A DNA stretch of 64,000 nucleotides, from assembly GCA_031547885.1 (NCBI GenBank), contig JAVBRO010000001.1:310001-374000 (forward strand), in the 5' to 3' direction. A model generated the notes under the pieces. It saw only the letters and a program-made list of their open reading frames with translations, had not been told where the DNA came from and searched no databases. This document shows positions 18,801 through 27,186 of the stretch, in pieces. Each line of letters opens with the position of its first letter. Position 1 is the first letter of the stretch. The DNA comes from UBA940 sp031547885. Its GTDB lineage: Bacteria > Bacteroidota > Bacteroidia > Bacteroidales > Rikenellaceae. A program made the position numbers and the translations under genes.

Positions 18801-21800
18801 TCTGCCGTTACGGTAACTCCACTGGCGGGAACACCTGTTACCTGGAAGATATCCTCGAGGGTTCCTGCAGCGGAATCGGTAATTGCGAACGACGGTACCA
18901 CGTTGATACTCAACGGAGCAAGGCCGTATTGCAGAACGTCGACATAGTAAATAGCCTGGTTTCCTGCGCTCAGAGAAGCAAGGAACGCGATCTGTCCCGA
19001 ACGATCCTCAGAAGTAGGATTGGCGTCTACAGTGAAATTATATGCACCCTGGTTGCCGCCGCTAAGAGTGGCAGCGCTGAGCCATGCCGGCTTGCTGAGG
19101 ACGGTCACGGTCGCCAGATTCGGATTGATAAAGTATACGGCGCCTGGCTGCGAAGCCGGACCATAGATGTTCGAACCGTCGATCTCCAGTACGGGAAGAC
19201 CTGCACCAAGCTGTTCAACATCCAGGGTGAGATTCGTCTCAACACCGCCTGCTTTTGCTATGACATGTACCTGAGTGGTCACCGAGTTGGGAAGGTCATT
19301 CGCAATCGGAACGACTTTGGTAACTACCAGGCTATTGCCCGATATGGTAGCCGTAACGAACGCAGGATCGTCCGAATATGCAGTATAGGTAACATTGCTG
19401 CTGTAGTTGTAGAACGGGATGGTGAACGGATTGCCGGCACCACTTGCAGGTATGACAAGTTTGTCGGATACGAGCTTCACTTCCGGACCCGGAGCTGCTT
19501 CCTGGGTAATGGTAGCAACCAGGGTTTTCGTTTCAGGAGCGCGGGTAACGACTATCGTTGCGCGTGCGTCCCTGGTCGAAACTTTCGGATTGGCACCTGT
19601 AACTTCCACTTCGATGGTCGCGGTGTTGCCTGCAATAACGGGAGTGCCGAGGGTCAGCCACGTAACGTCTACGTCAGCCTCGATCATGGCAGCCGTGGTT
19701 CCGGCGGGCAGGTTGTTGATAACGATCTTGCTATCGGCAACACCCAGATCCCACTGTACGCCGATGTTGGCGCTGCTCAGTTCGGCTGCGATAGGAACGA
19801 GGCCGGCCTGCTTGACAACGATAGTGTACGGCATGGTGCTGTCACCGTTGGTAGCAAGCAGATAGATATAGGAGTACCTTACTGCCGAAGAGGGATTTTC
19901 ATCAACCACAGCGGTAACGGTATCGCCGGTTTTGCCAGGAGCAGTGCTGTACATGCTGGGATTGGTGTCGTCGGTGCTCGTGACACTCCAGCTGCTTCCG
20001 TTGAGAGCCACGACGGGGATTACGATCGACCTGCCGGCAGCTTCAACTTCGTAGAGCATGTTTTCGATGATAAGTCCGGCAGAGCCTGTGCCCGGCTGGG
20101 TAATCTTGACCTCTATGAGCTGGGTTTTGCCGCCCTTCGAAGCATATACATACAGAGTGGCCGTACGGTCGGCAGCGACAGCGTCGGCGGTAACTTCGAG
20201 CTCGATGCTTGTCGGATCGGTAAGAGCGTCCGGAGTAGCTGTGACCCAACCGGCGGGAGCAATCCCGCAAGAGATGGTCACGCCGTCGCCGTTGAGAACG
20301 ACCAGATCAGCAGTATCACCGGTAACCTTGGAAACAGTTACAGCCGGCGGAAGTATCTGGAGCTCGGGACCGCCTACACCCGGCTGGGTGACGGTAACGG
20401 TCTGCATGTAGCTCTTGCTTCCCGAGATTGCGATGACCTCGATCGTACCGGTGCGCTCTTCTGCGCCGGGATTAGCGTCTACAACTAAAGGCAGCGTAGC
20501 TTCCGATGCACCGAAGCCGACAGTTGTTGCGGCAAACGGGAATGTGATACCCGCAGCCGGGTTGATATTTATCCAGTTGCCGTCTTTCTGCAGGACAGCG
20601 ACGATCTCCATCTCAGCCGAAGAGTAAGCGAGGACGTTGAAATTATCGCCTGCCTTGTCAGCCGTAAAGGCGGTCGGAGTCACCTCGAAAGTGAATGCAT
20701 CCACAGCAGCCTGGACCACGTTGATGTATGCGTCGGCAGTTGCGCCGTTGAGAGTTACCACAGCGTGTACCACACCGGTGCGTTCCACTCCGTAGTTGGG
20801 TTTGGCAACCATTGTGATAGTACCGGCGCTGCCGCCCGAAACTGCAGGAGCAGAAGCGAACCATCCGGGATAGTCTACAACAACGGGAGTGCCGCCAGTT
20901 GCAATGTAACCTACAGTTTCAGTAACCGAAAGGTCGGCAGCGGAAGGATCTTTAGCTGCAAAGGTCACCAGGTCGCGCGACACCTTAAGAGTCGGTGCGT
21001 CGGCAGCAGCCTGTACAACTCTGATCTGTTTCATGATATAACCGCCGGTAGCATCCGTATTGGGAATGGTAACGGTGATTACGCTCGTGCGTTCCGAGAA
21101 CGTAAGGTTGTCCTGCGGGGTGATGGTGATGATCCAGGGCGCTGACGCCGATACGGATGCAGTCAGCCATGCATCGCCGACTGATACCAGAGGAGTGGTA
21201 CCGGCAGGCAGAGTCACGTTAGTGATAACAGGAACCTTCGCTGTAATAGGAGGTGTGACTGATGCTGTTTTGGCAGGGAAGTGAACCAGTTCCTGACCGA
21301 GGATAAGGGTCGGGTCGGGCAGACCTTTCTGCATGAGGTGGAACTGCTCGGTAACGATTTCCGAAGCGTAGCCGGCAGATACCTGGTAGAATACTTCGCG
21401 TGCAGATGCTGCACTGTGGCCCGGGTTGTTGTCAACGTCTATCGTGATCGTTGCATTGCCCGTACCGGTTTTCGGACTTATCGTAGCCCAGTCGGCATCG
21501 CCATAGATAGTCCAAGACGTGTTCGAAAGTACGGTGAAGTAGACGTTGCCGCCTTCGCCGCCGATCTCAAACTCGGAAGGAATTACCTGAAGTATGGTAT
21601 TCTGCTCGGACTGGTTGATAATAACCGTAGCCATAGCGCCTGCTGCCGTAAAGGTGATAACAGCCTGGCGGCCTTCGTTCAGCAGACCTTTATAAGGTTC
21701 GACGAAGATGGTAAGGTCATAGGATCCGCGGCCCTTTTCACGCGAAAGAGTGATCCAGCCGGTGTTGGTATTCGGATCGTATTTGGCACCTGTGCTGTAG

Positions 21801-22006
21801 GAAGCGGTCCAGTCGGCATTCGACATAACCCTCAGAGCAAGCTCATGGGAGTCAGTGCTGACACGGAACATCTGTTGGTTAACAGAAATTGCAGGGGGAT
21901 CTTCTTCCTTACAGCCTGATGAAAGGGCTATTACTGCCCCGAGCACCAGTACAGCGGCCATCCGTCCCTTTGCTGTCCATTTGCTTAATATATTCATAAT
22001 GTTCAT
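15872..22006 (-). CDS. Giant surface lipoprotein with about 19 tandem BACON-like repeats
   Basis: 2044 residues. The signal MAAVLVLGAVIALSSGC (Cys32) is followed by KEEDPP, an acidic patch that favours outer-surface display. From about residue 40 to 1915 the protein is a chain of about 19 Ig-like repeats of 90-105 residues. Each runs from a strand such as LQVIPSEFEIGGEGG, through a central W (W-[IL]-T-x-S), to a closing R-T-G-x-[IV]-x-V ... [IV]xQ. This is the BACON pattern, domains known from Bacteroidetes carbohydrate-active and surface proteins. Repeats 12 and 13 are recent duplicates. The last 130 residues are a different Gly/Asn/Ser-rich beta module. I infer a long fibrous adhesin or mucin/glycan-binding stalk; no catalytic domain is seen. 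It is third in an operon with an OmpA/TPR protein and a DUF3575 barrel. Confidence 0.88.
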   Translation of the reverse strand: MNIMNILSKWTAKGRMAAVLVLGAVIALSSGCKEEDPPAISVNQQMFRVSTDSHELALRVMSNADWTASYSTGAKYDPNTNTGWITLSREKGRGSYDLTIFVEPYKGLLNEGRQAVITFTAAGAMATVIINQSEQNTILQVIPSEFEIGGEGGNVYFTVLSNTSWTIYGDADWATISPKTGTGNATITIDVDNNPGHSAASAREVFYQVSAGYASEIVTEQFHLMQKGLPDPTLILGQELVHFPAKTASVTPPITAKVPVITNVTLPAGTTPLVSVGDAWLTASVSASAPWIITITPQDNLTFSERTSVITVTIPNTDATGGYIMKQIRVVQAAADAPTLKVSRDLVTFAAKDPSAADLSVTETVGYIATGGTPVVVDYPGWFASAPAVSGGSAGTITMVAKPNYGVERTGVVHAVVTLNGATADAYINVVQAAVDAFTFEVTPTAFTADKAGDNFNVLAYSSAEMEIVAVLQKDGNWININPAAGITFPFAATTVGFGASEATLPLVVDANPGAEERTGTIEVIAISGSKSYMQTVTVTQPGVGGPELQILPPAVTVSKVTGDTADLVVLNGDGVTISCGIAPAGWVTATPDALTDPTSIELEVTADAVAADRTATLYVYASKGGKTQLIEVKITQPGTGSAGLIIENMLYEVEAAGRSIVIPVVALNGSSWSVTSTDDTNPSMYSTAPGKTGDTVTAVVDENPSSAVRYSYIYLLATNGDSTMPYTIVVKQAGLVPIAAELSSANIGVQWDLGVADSKIVINNLPAGTTAAMIEADVDVTWLTLGTPVIAGNTATIEVEVTGANPKVSTRDARATIVVTRAPETKTLVATITQEAAPGPEVKLVSDKLVIPASGAGNPFTIPFYNYSSNVTYTAYSDDPAFVTATISGNSLVVTKVVPIANDLPNSVTTQVHVIAKAGGVETNLTLDVEQLGAGLPVLEIDGSNIYGPASQPGAVYFINPNLATVTVLSKPAWLSAATLSGGNQGAYNFTVDANPTSEDRSGQIAFLASLSAGNQAIYYVDVLQYGLAPLSINVVPSFAITDSAAGTLEDIFQVTGVPASGVTVTAESLKTWLATSAVSAANTFSVGKDVNDTAYPRFGTILVEATRGDEIVNVTVNVMQFAKTFVMPTANVNPTSLQFAGDQSTPEVKTVTIQNTDTAYTYDIVAPDWVNTSAITVGGTFEVSVLTNNTASTPRTGTVTLHVHNGDKTQTINIPVTQQTLAMPTANVNPNSLLFVAASAPAQTVTIQNTDPAYTYDVVAPSWLTVSAVAVGGTFTAVPVADNATATPLVGDITLYVHNGNNTQTITIPVVQKALLAPIFPATSSVIFSSTVGGATAAMPVDLIGFTNPPYIFTYTQEGDWFTVVPPASPMEIYPNTAWNGTSPRTGKVNVTIRSSADPAYKSEFTINVVQQGTFATNITYAPDRHVVGVNGGTVFSQFDNVHPSLTLAVASATDLDFVSSAVLSGNKLTLLVQPNMSAAFRTAVIEVVAYNGGNIVASYPVTVVQDGTAAAAPTFFAQVTNSPVVVTVADGNNYQANVSLAAGYSIVSAGVSSGPNPGWLLSTTPGAGNVIDILTDTSDGSFPTTGTATETIKIVVEDNLGNPYNIYFQIVAFGNTEPLIGATITPDSGVIAPAATDLSAITTPVIDLNGATVGAVPAIFYNGSGTWLDSAVFDVDAVGNVSVTGIDPNTTIFPRSATITFNLTKVGSQSQNISYRLTQNGLPAVASQWSDTYSAAATATTLNAAPVNSDGATVGTITDSPAWLTSAVANGSTIDFVFPVNNTSTPNVGLVKFTMVKAGAVTQNCSFYIVQGGVTLSGAVVAPVNSYAYTAGTYNFVVSNLSTAITAGSFTVQDLSGSGATFTPTAGALAANQQTVSFNLTANSGNAPRIWLVSFTVAGTTVSTVVTQNYLAVPAITTFFGPGGLFTSVTGGNRSATGTGSSNTAANVFHPSGGGGSSNRNTTLAYNALLPEGTTVSVNGIGGGTAPFNNIGYTVPAGGPGSHTINWTNGNAAAKSYTVTITYPNGAVNTFTMYATNNNNP
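18052..18626 (-). repeat. Recent tandem duplication of one BACON-like repeat (repeats 12 and 13)
   Basis: Two adjacent stretches of about 285 bp encode near-identical repeats. Both start MPTANVNP and share VTIQNTD-AYTYD, VGGTF and HNG-TQTI-IPV. At DNA level short blocks such as ATCCGTGTTCTGGAT occur in both (near 18250 and 18530). The other repeats are far more divergent, so this is the youngest copy event in the gene. Confidence 0.8.
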
Positions 22007-22022
22007 TTTTATTTGTTCTTAA

Positions 22023-23738
22023 CTATTTCGTGAGTTGGATGAATTTTGCGTTTGTTCTGTAAGGAATGAACTCGGCCTGGTTGCGGGCGACTTCCTTGTA
22101 GGACGAATCGGCATCGATAGCCCTTTCAAGAGCGCTTATAGCGAGTTTTTCCTGACCTTCCTTAGCATAAGCGATGGCGCGCAGGTAGTGCGTTTCCGCA
22201 GTCTGTGCGTTCATGTGCGTCTGCTTCGCAGCCTTGTCGTAGTCCCCTACCGAAATATTGGCGATAACCGAGTTGACGGTATCGTCGTACTCGTTGAGGA
22301 GCTCGGCGGATTCTTCATACTCTTCGTTGATGAGAAGCATCAGACCTTCGTTGTATCCGGCCATCGGAATGTTGCCTGCAAGTTCGAACATGGTAGCCGA
22401 CATTTTGGCGTCGTCAAGGAACATGTAAAGAACGGCCTTGTTGTTGGCCATCACCGGGTCGATACCCCTGTTGGGGATCATGTCGGCGTACTTGACAGCG
22501 TCCTTGTACTGTCCGGCGTCCATCAAAGCAACCATCATGTTGTTTGCAGTGACGTCGTTCGGGTCTTCGTCGAAATACTGGCGGGTCTTCTGCAGTGAAA
22601 TTTCGGGCTGGTCTTTGCCGAGAGCGACAGCAGCGTACATTTTGCCGTTGATTTCGGTTTCGACATCGAAGTATTCGCGGGTCGAGTAGTCGATCGTGAT
22701 AAGGCAGTTGCGCAGATCCTGGAAGATAGCGTAGATGTCCTTATAATTATCGAGCTTCTTAAGTTCGGTTTCCCTTGCGTCGAGGTCGTCGTTCTGTGCG
22801 ATGATCTGGCGAATCTGGCTGACGTTATCGAGGCCCGATTCGGTAAGTTCTTCGAGGAACGCATCCCAGTTTTCGTCGATCCATTCGCGCGTGATCATCT
22901 CCTTGTCGATCTTCAGATCCTTGTTCAGCTGCTTGGCAATGACTTCGCTGCGTTTTTCAGCGAGTTTCTTGTTGAGCTTGAGCGGACCTTCGGGAGACGC
23001 GGAAGTCAGTACGTTCACATCGAGGATATTGGCATCGACGTCATCTTCGATCCTCTGAACCTCAGCGGTCAGATCGTCGTAGCCGTTCGGACGGAACACA
23101 GCAAAATCTATAATGGTCTTGCCCTGGCGGAATACCGAGTGGTTGTTGAAGTCGTTGACATAAGTTTTGTAGAGAGTGTTCGGGAAGTAATAAACCACGG
23201 GATTCGTCTGGATGAAATCCGCGTAGCTCGTCACACCGTGAGCCAGGCAGGTGCTCTGTTCAGCAACTTCGTCTCCGCACACGTCGTAGATCTTGTAGTT
23301 GAGGACCAGAGTCGCACCCTTATATTCGGGCTGATACGGAGCCGAAACCTGATAGTGCATCACAGCACCTTTACCGTCGTAAATGATCTTCTCCACGTAG
23401 TTGGGACCTACGATCTTGTCGAAATTTTTCTTTTCGAGGGCGATCTGGGCGTACTTTTTACCTTCGAGGATCACGGGCGGAAACTCTTCCTGGAAAGAGC
23501 CGTTCACGAACATCGGGGTAACAACGCAGAGCTGGTTCTGTTTGATGAACTTGGTGCCTATCTCAATGTCGAAAGCAACTATCACTTTGCCGCGATAGCT
23601 GTGGAGGTCGAGGATCATGGGATCTTCGGGTACATAGTTCGAAGCCGCGACTTTGAACTGGGCGGATGCGGTCATAGCCGTCGATATCATCACGGCCGTC
23701 AAGAGCAATATTTTCGTAATTCGTTTCATAGTCTTCAT
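22023..23738 (-). CDS. OmpA-like / TPR envelope protein
   Basis: 571 residues with a signal peptide ending MTASAQ (about residue 26); the second Met (MKRITK) may be the true start. The N-terminal beta-rich half (30-200) is followed by an OmpA-like region (about 210-345) containing DVNVLTSASPEGPLKLNKKL, the S-x-PEG loop typical of OmpA-family proteins next to Bacteroidales fimbrial genes. The C-terminal half (about 370-560) is alpha-helical with TPR-like repeats (DPNDVTANNMMVALMDAG; AETHYLRAIAYAKEG). It lies 16 nt before the BACON gene and 6 nt after the DUF3575 gene. I infer an assembly or anchoring factor for the giant protein; this is not proven. Confidence 0.8.
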   Translation of the reverse strand: MKTMKRITKILLLTAVMISTAMTASAQFKVAASNYVPEDPMILDLHSYRGKVIVAFDIEIGTKFIKQNQLCVVTPMFVNGSFQEEFPPVILEGKKYAQIALEKKNFDKIVGPNYVEKIIYDGKGAVMHYQVSAPYQPEYKGATLVLNYKIYDVCGDEVAEQSTCLAHGVTSYADFIQTNPVVYYFPNTLYKTYVNDFNNHSVFRQGKTIIDFAVFRPNGYDDLTAEVQRIEDDVDANILDVNVLTSASPEGPLKLNKKLAEKRSEVIAKQLNKDLKIDKEMITREWIDENWDAFLEELTESGLDNVSQIRQIIAQNDDLDARETELKKLDNYKDIYAIFQDLRNCLITIDYSTREYFDVETEINGKMYAAVALGKDQPEISLQKTRQYFDEDPNDVTANNMMVALMDAGQYKDAVKYADMIPNRGIDPVMANNKAVLYMFLDDAKMSATMFELAGNIPMAGYNEGLMLLINEEYEESAELLNEYDDTVNSVIANISVGDYDKAAKQTHMNAQTAETHYLRAIAYAKEGQEKLAISALERAIDADSSYKEVARNQAEFIPYRTNAKFIQLTK

Positions 23739-23744
23739 CTTTGT

Positions 23745-24338
23745 TTATCGAATAATAAATACTGCGCTCACACCGACTTTTGTTACGCCGAAAGTGTTCT
23801 TTACACCGCTTTCGTTGGGGACGAATTCCATATTGTCCCAAGCCGACCCGGGATCAGGAAGCTGACCTCTGCCGATACGGTAATAAACATCACGATCCCA
23901 GTGTTTGAAGCCTACGCCCAGCGAGAAATCGATCCTCCAGCGATAAGCGACCGGGAGGGAGTAGCCGTAAGAGAGACCGGCGCCCCAGTAGTTACCGTCG
24001 TAGCGGTACTTGAACAGGCCGGCGTCATACTCTGAGTACTGTCCATGAAGGCCGATGTAGTGGCCATAGAACTTCCTGCAGAACCAATACTTCAACTCTG
24101 GTTGGACTCCCCAGAGCCATGTGCTTCTGCGATTATCAGGATCCCCCCAGTGTTCGAAGGGATTGTAATACGCATCAGCCGAGATTGTCCACCTGGGCCA
24201 AAGGGGTATTTCGACTCCGACGTTGGTCGTTACCGCCGATACCCAGCCCACAGCATTGGTCTTGACAGCAATCTTTTGCCCATAACCAGTGGCGGCTATG
24301 GCAAAAAGTAGAGAAATTGTCAATAAGGTTTTTTTCAT
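23745..24338 (-). CDS. DUF3575 outer-membrane barrel protein
   Basis: 197 residues with a clean signal peptide (MKKTLLTISLLFAIAATGYG-Q). The mature part matches DUF3575: KIAVKTNAVGWVSAVTTNVG, WTISADAYYNPF, WGVQPELKYWFCRKFYGHYIG and WGAGLSYGYSLPV, alternating aromatic strands of a small barrel. Members of this family commonly precede OmpA-like and fimbrillin genes in Bacteroidales. It is the first gene of the BACON operon and lies 485 nt downstream of the regulator gene. The detailed function is unknown. Confidence 0.87.
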   Translation of the reverse strand: MKKTLLTISLLFAIAATGYGQKIAVKTNAVGWVSAVTTNVGVEIPLWPRWTISADAYYNPFEHWGDPDNRRSTWLWGVQPELKYWFCRKFYGHYIGLHGQYSEYDAGLFKYRYDGNYWGAGLSYGYSLPVAYRWRIDFSLGVGFKHWDRDVYYRIGRGQLPDPGSAWDNMEFVPNESGVKNTFGVTKVGVSAVFIIR

Positions 24339-24823
24339 TCGACTTTAGTTAATATTATGATTAATTGGATTGTATATAATGTTTTTTCCGAAAGAAAATA
24401 TTGAGAGACTCATATCCGGACGCCAGAGACAAGCGCCCTGTCCGGAGGAAGGTCAAAATGAATTAAATTATAAGATCGTGGTGTTTAAGTTCGGTAGTGG
24501 TAGCAGTAGTCTAATCATATATTCATAATCGCTTGCAATTGGTTATACGCTCATTTCAGTTGGTTTTGTTGCCGTTGTCAAGTTGTTTCGCCGTCTCTGC
24601 AAAACGCCTCTCTCCAGAGAGAAAAGCATAGTTTCGCAATCACAATAATAGGATAAAATGGCGACATAGGCAAATTTTAGGATCGGAAAATGCGCTGATT
24701 TTGACTCAAATTCGGAAATTTTTCGTTGCGAATCTGGAAATATTTGTGTCATTTCCGGAAAAAGTCAATGCGCTGACTATCAAAATACCGCTCTCAAAAA
24801 GCTCTGAAGCCGATTGACGCCTG
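24339..24823. other. 485-nt intergenic region upstream of the BACON operon, with an inverted repeat
   Basis: No credible gene. It holds a perfect 7-bp inverted repeat TCCGGAC...GTCCGGA (24415-24446, 18-nt spacer) about 75-110 nt before the DUF3575 start, the kind of symmetry a dimeric regulator could use. A small hairpin CTCTCT-CC-AGAGAG (24608-24621) follows the regulator gene and could be a weak terminator. I found no exact TAnnTTTG element for the operon. The 69-codon ORF in this gap (24543-24752) looks like chance. Confidence 0.55.
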
Positions 24824-26608
24824 TTAAACAACCCTTTGGTTTTTCATATGCCGGCTGCGGTACTGGCTCGGCGACACCCCGAATTTTTTCAGGAAAAGTC
24901 TGAACAAAGTGGAGCGCGTAACGAGTCCCGAGTCGTGTGCTATAGCATCCAAAGTCATGTTGGGACGTTCGGTTATCAGGTGGCATGCATAATCGAGCCT
25001 GAACTCGTTTATAAAGTCCCCTACAGTCTGGCCGTCATTTACTTCGCGTATTGCAGACGCAAGGTAATTTTCATTTGTCCCGAGCATGTCGGCCAGTTGT
25101 TTGCGGTTGAGCGAAGGGTCGCGGAACTTTTTTTCCTCGACCATTTTGCGGCAGGCCAGCCACACCATCTCCTCATTTTTGTTCTGGCCGTTTTGGCCGC
25201 TCTTCCCGTTGCCGTTAGCCGCATATCCGTTGCCTTTTCCGTTCGTTTGCGGAGCATCCTGCTCTTTCGAGGAGACAATATGCGAGAGCTGCCACGAGCG
25301 GAGGCGGTTCACCTCTTTGAGTTGTTCGGACAGCACTCCGTTCTTGCTTTTCAGACGGCGGGAGTAGAAAAAATAGATGCCGAAAACGACAAACAGCGAG
25401 ACCAGCACTATCACCGAAATGACCTCGGCAGTACGTGTATACGAATTCAGTTTGTCGATCTCCATACGATGCCCCATCTCCTCGACCTGGGCTGCAAATT
25501 CCACATCCCTGATCCGGTCGGCATGGACGAGCGCCTCCTCGTAAAGCGCGGCAGCCTCGTCGGCCCGGCCGGCGGCGGCAAGCAGGCGTGCATACCTCAG
25601 GGTCAGGTCGTAGTCGTCTTTCAGGGAACCGCCGCCATTGCCCGAAAATACCTTTTCGAACCATGATATGGCCGCACCGTAGTCACCCATCTCCTCGCAA
25701 TAGACCGATTTCGACAGGTAAAGGGTGTTTTCATACAGGCCACTCTCCTTGCACTTCTCTTCGGCTTTCGCAAGCGAAGCGCGGGCCTCGGGGAACCTGT
25801 GCAGCCGCGAGTAGGCATTTGCGAAACCGCAGTAGCAATAGAACTCGGTATTTTTTACCGAATGGAACGCGCCATCCTGTTCCTGGTGATATTTATCAAG
25901 CGCTTTTTCCCAATGCGTGAGCACGGCGAGTGCGTCTTCATAGCGTTTCCCTTCACACAGCGCCGTGGAAAGTTCGTCGTAGGCCGAGAAGAGCATCGTC
26001 GGGTCTTCCTCGCGATCCAGCAGTTTAACCGCCTCTCTCAGGTACTGTACGGCTTCTTCTATGCGCCCCTCCTCGAGCTTCACTTTCCCCAGGATATACG
26101 ACGAAGCGCCTTTGCCGTAATTGTTGTTATGGATGCGCGCCTCCTCATACAGCGACTGCGCATAGCGCATCGCCTGTCCCGGACGGTCGGCGAAAAGTTC
26201 GTATTTGATATTGAGCTGCGCGACATAATAATAATGCGCCCATTTCGAATTCCGCCTCAGGAACTCCATTGTCGGGGTGTAATAGTACGAAAGGCTGTCC
26301 CCCATGTCATTGTTGTAGAAATAGCATATCCGCTGCACGCAGGCATAGCTCTCCTCGGCGATATCGCCCTGGCGGTGAGCTTCGTTCAGATATTGGTATA
26401 AGGCGGACAACTCGGCCGCGGAATCGCCGAGTTCATAGGAATGCTCATAAATGAGAAAAAGCGTATGGAGGCGCTGGCTGTCTCCCGATTCGGAAAGGCT
26501 GGCCCTCAATTCATCTATACGGGCTCGGGACAAATTATTATCCCCGTACGCATACGCGCAAACGACAGTAAGGGCAAAAGCCAATACAAACTTCAACTGA
26601 CTATTCAT
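24824..26608 (-). CDS. TPR-transmembrane-AraC-type transcriptional regulator
   Basis: 594 residues. Signal peptide (MNSQLKFVLAFALTVVCAYA), then a periplasmic TPR superhelix (about 35-385: ELSALYQYLNEA, GKGASSYILGKVKLEEGRI, RYARLLAAAGRADEAAALYE). One transmembrane helix (VISVIVLVSLFVVFGIYFF, about 397-415) is followed by a cytosolic helical linker and an AraC/XylS double helix-turn-helix (about 500-590: NRKQLADMLGTNENYLASAI and FRLFLKKFGVSPSQYRSRH). This architecture lets a periplasmic cue act directly on DNA. It lies immediately upstream of, and in the same direction as, the DUF3575-OmpA-BACON operon, so control of that operon is the obvious inference. It has its own promoter. Confidence 0.88.
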   Translation of the reverse strand: MNSQLKFVLAFALTVVCAYAYGDNNLSRARIDELRASLSESGDSQRLHTLFLIYEHSYELGDSAAELSALYQYLNEAHRQGDIAEESYACVQRICYFYNNDMGDSLSYYYTPTMEFLRRNSKWAHYYYVAQLNIKYELFADRPGQAMRYAQSLYEEARIHNNNYGKGASSYILGKVKLEEGRIEEAVQYLREAVKLLDREEDPTMLFSAYDELSTALCEGKRYEDALAVLTHWEKALDKYHQEQDGAFHSVKNTEFYCYCGFANAYSRLHRFPEARASLAKAEEKCKESGLYENTLYLSKSVYCEEMGDYGAAISWFEKVFSGNGGGSLKDDYDLTLRYARLLAAAGRADEAAALYEEALVHADRIRDVEFAAQVEEMGHRMEIDKLNSYTRTAEVISVIVLVSLFVVFGIYFFYSRRLKSKNGVLSEQLKEVNRLRSWQLSHIVSSKEQDAPQTNGKGNGYAANGNGKSGQNGQNKNEEMVWLACRKMVEEKKFRDPSLNRKQLADMLGTNENYLASAIREVNDGQTVGDFINEFRLDYACHLITERPNMTLDAIAHDSGLVTRSTLFRLFLKKFGVSPSQYRSRHMKNQRVV

Positions 26609-26655
26609 TCAGAGAATGTTTATAAATTGGTCACCGGGGAAACTATCAACCGCAG

Positions 26656-26663
26656 CAAAAATA
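26656..26663 (-). promoter_or_regulatory. -7 element of the AraC-type regulator gene
   Basis: Minus-strand TATTTTTG is an exact TAnnTTTG match, giving a leader of about 40 nt. The -33 region is weak. Confidence 0.55.
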
Positions 26664-26744
26664 CAAAATAATTCCGACCTGTAAAGGTCTTTTAAACAAA
26701 TTTCGTTACAAAAGAGGCAAATCGTCCATGTTGTTGCAATAAAC

Positions 26745-26778
26745 GAAAAGCCCCGGGCACTGACTGTCCGGGGTTTTT
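26745..26778 (-). terminator. Hairpin terminator after the GlsB/YeaQ-like gene
   Basis: CCCCGG / CCGGGG (6 bp plus a wobble, 11-nt loop) is flanked by CTTTTC on the minus strand and TTTTT on the plus strand. It lies 50-80 nt past the stop of the small membrane protein gene and may work both ways. Confidence 0.75.
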
Positions 26779-26829
26779 AAGGTTTTAAGACGCATGATTT
26801 CACCGTAAATAGAAAAATCAACATACTGT

Positions 26830-27078
26830 CTATGCCTTCTTTCGGGTAAAAAGCTGGGCGATAAGCAGCAGCACCACTGCGCCTACGGTGGCGGAAAGCA
26901 GAGTCCATACGAGGCCCATACCGGTTATTCCGAGAAGCCTCAGGAGCCAGCCGCCCAGGACGCTGCCGATGACACCTATAAGGAGGTTCAAGAGCAGGCC
27001 TGAGCCGGTTCCTTTAACGATCAGACTACCGAGCCATCCGGCCGCCAATCCTATGAGTACATACCATAACCAATACAT
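26830..27078 (-). CDS. GlsB/YeaQ/YmgE family small membrane protein
   Basis: 82 residues, almost all membrane: three hydrophobic helices with Gly-rich faces (WYVLIGLAAGWLGSLIVKG, LLNLLIGVIGSVLGGWLL, LVWTLLSATVGAVVLLLIA) and a basic tail RKKA. This is the transglycosylase-associated / GlsB-YeaQ-YmgE pattern, a family linked to general stress responses but of unknown mechanism. It stands alone, with a terminator downstream. Confidence 0.9.
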   Translation of the reverse strand: MYWLWYVLIGLAAGWLGSLIVKGTGSGLLLNLLIGVIGSVLGGWLLRLLGITGMGLVWTLLSATVGAVVLLLIAQLFTRKKA

Positions 27079-27186
27079 AATAAAGTTTTTAAGAGTTAAA
27101 CTTTTAATATCGGTTATGTAAATCCAATTGCCGTGCCAGCCGCAGTAATCAGCTGCTGCAGATTATTTGTATTCCCTGTGCATCGG

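Noticed and set aside
17672..20488. A 938-codon open frame antisense to the BACON gene
   Set aside because: It lies wholly opposite the repeat protein, lacks a signal or any domain, and its length follows from the codon bias of the repeats (few TTA/CTA/TCA in the sense frame).
24543..24752. 69-codon minus-strand frame in the gap before the BACON operon
   Set aside because: No homology clue, atypical composition, and it would lie inside the likely regulatory region.
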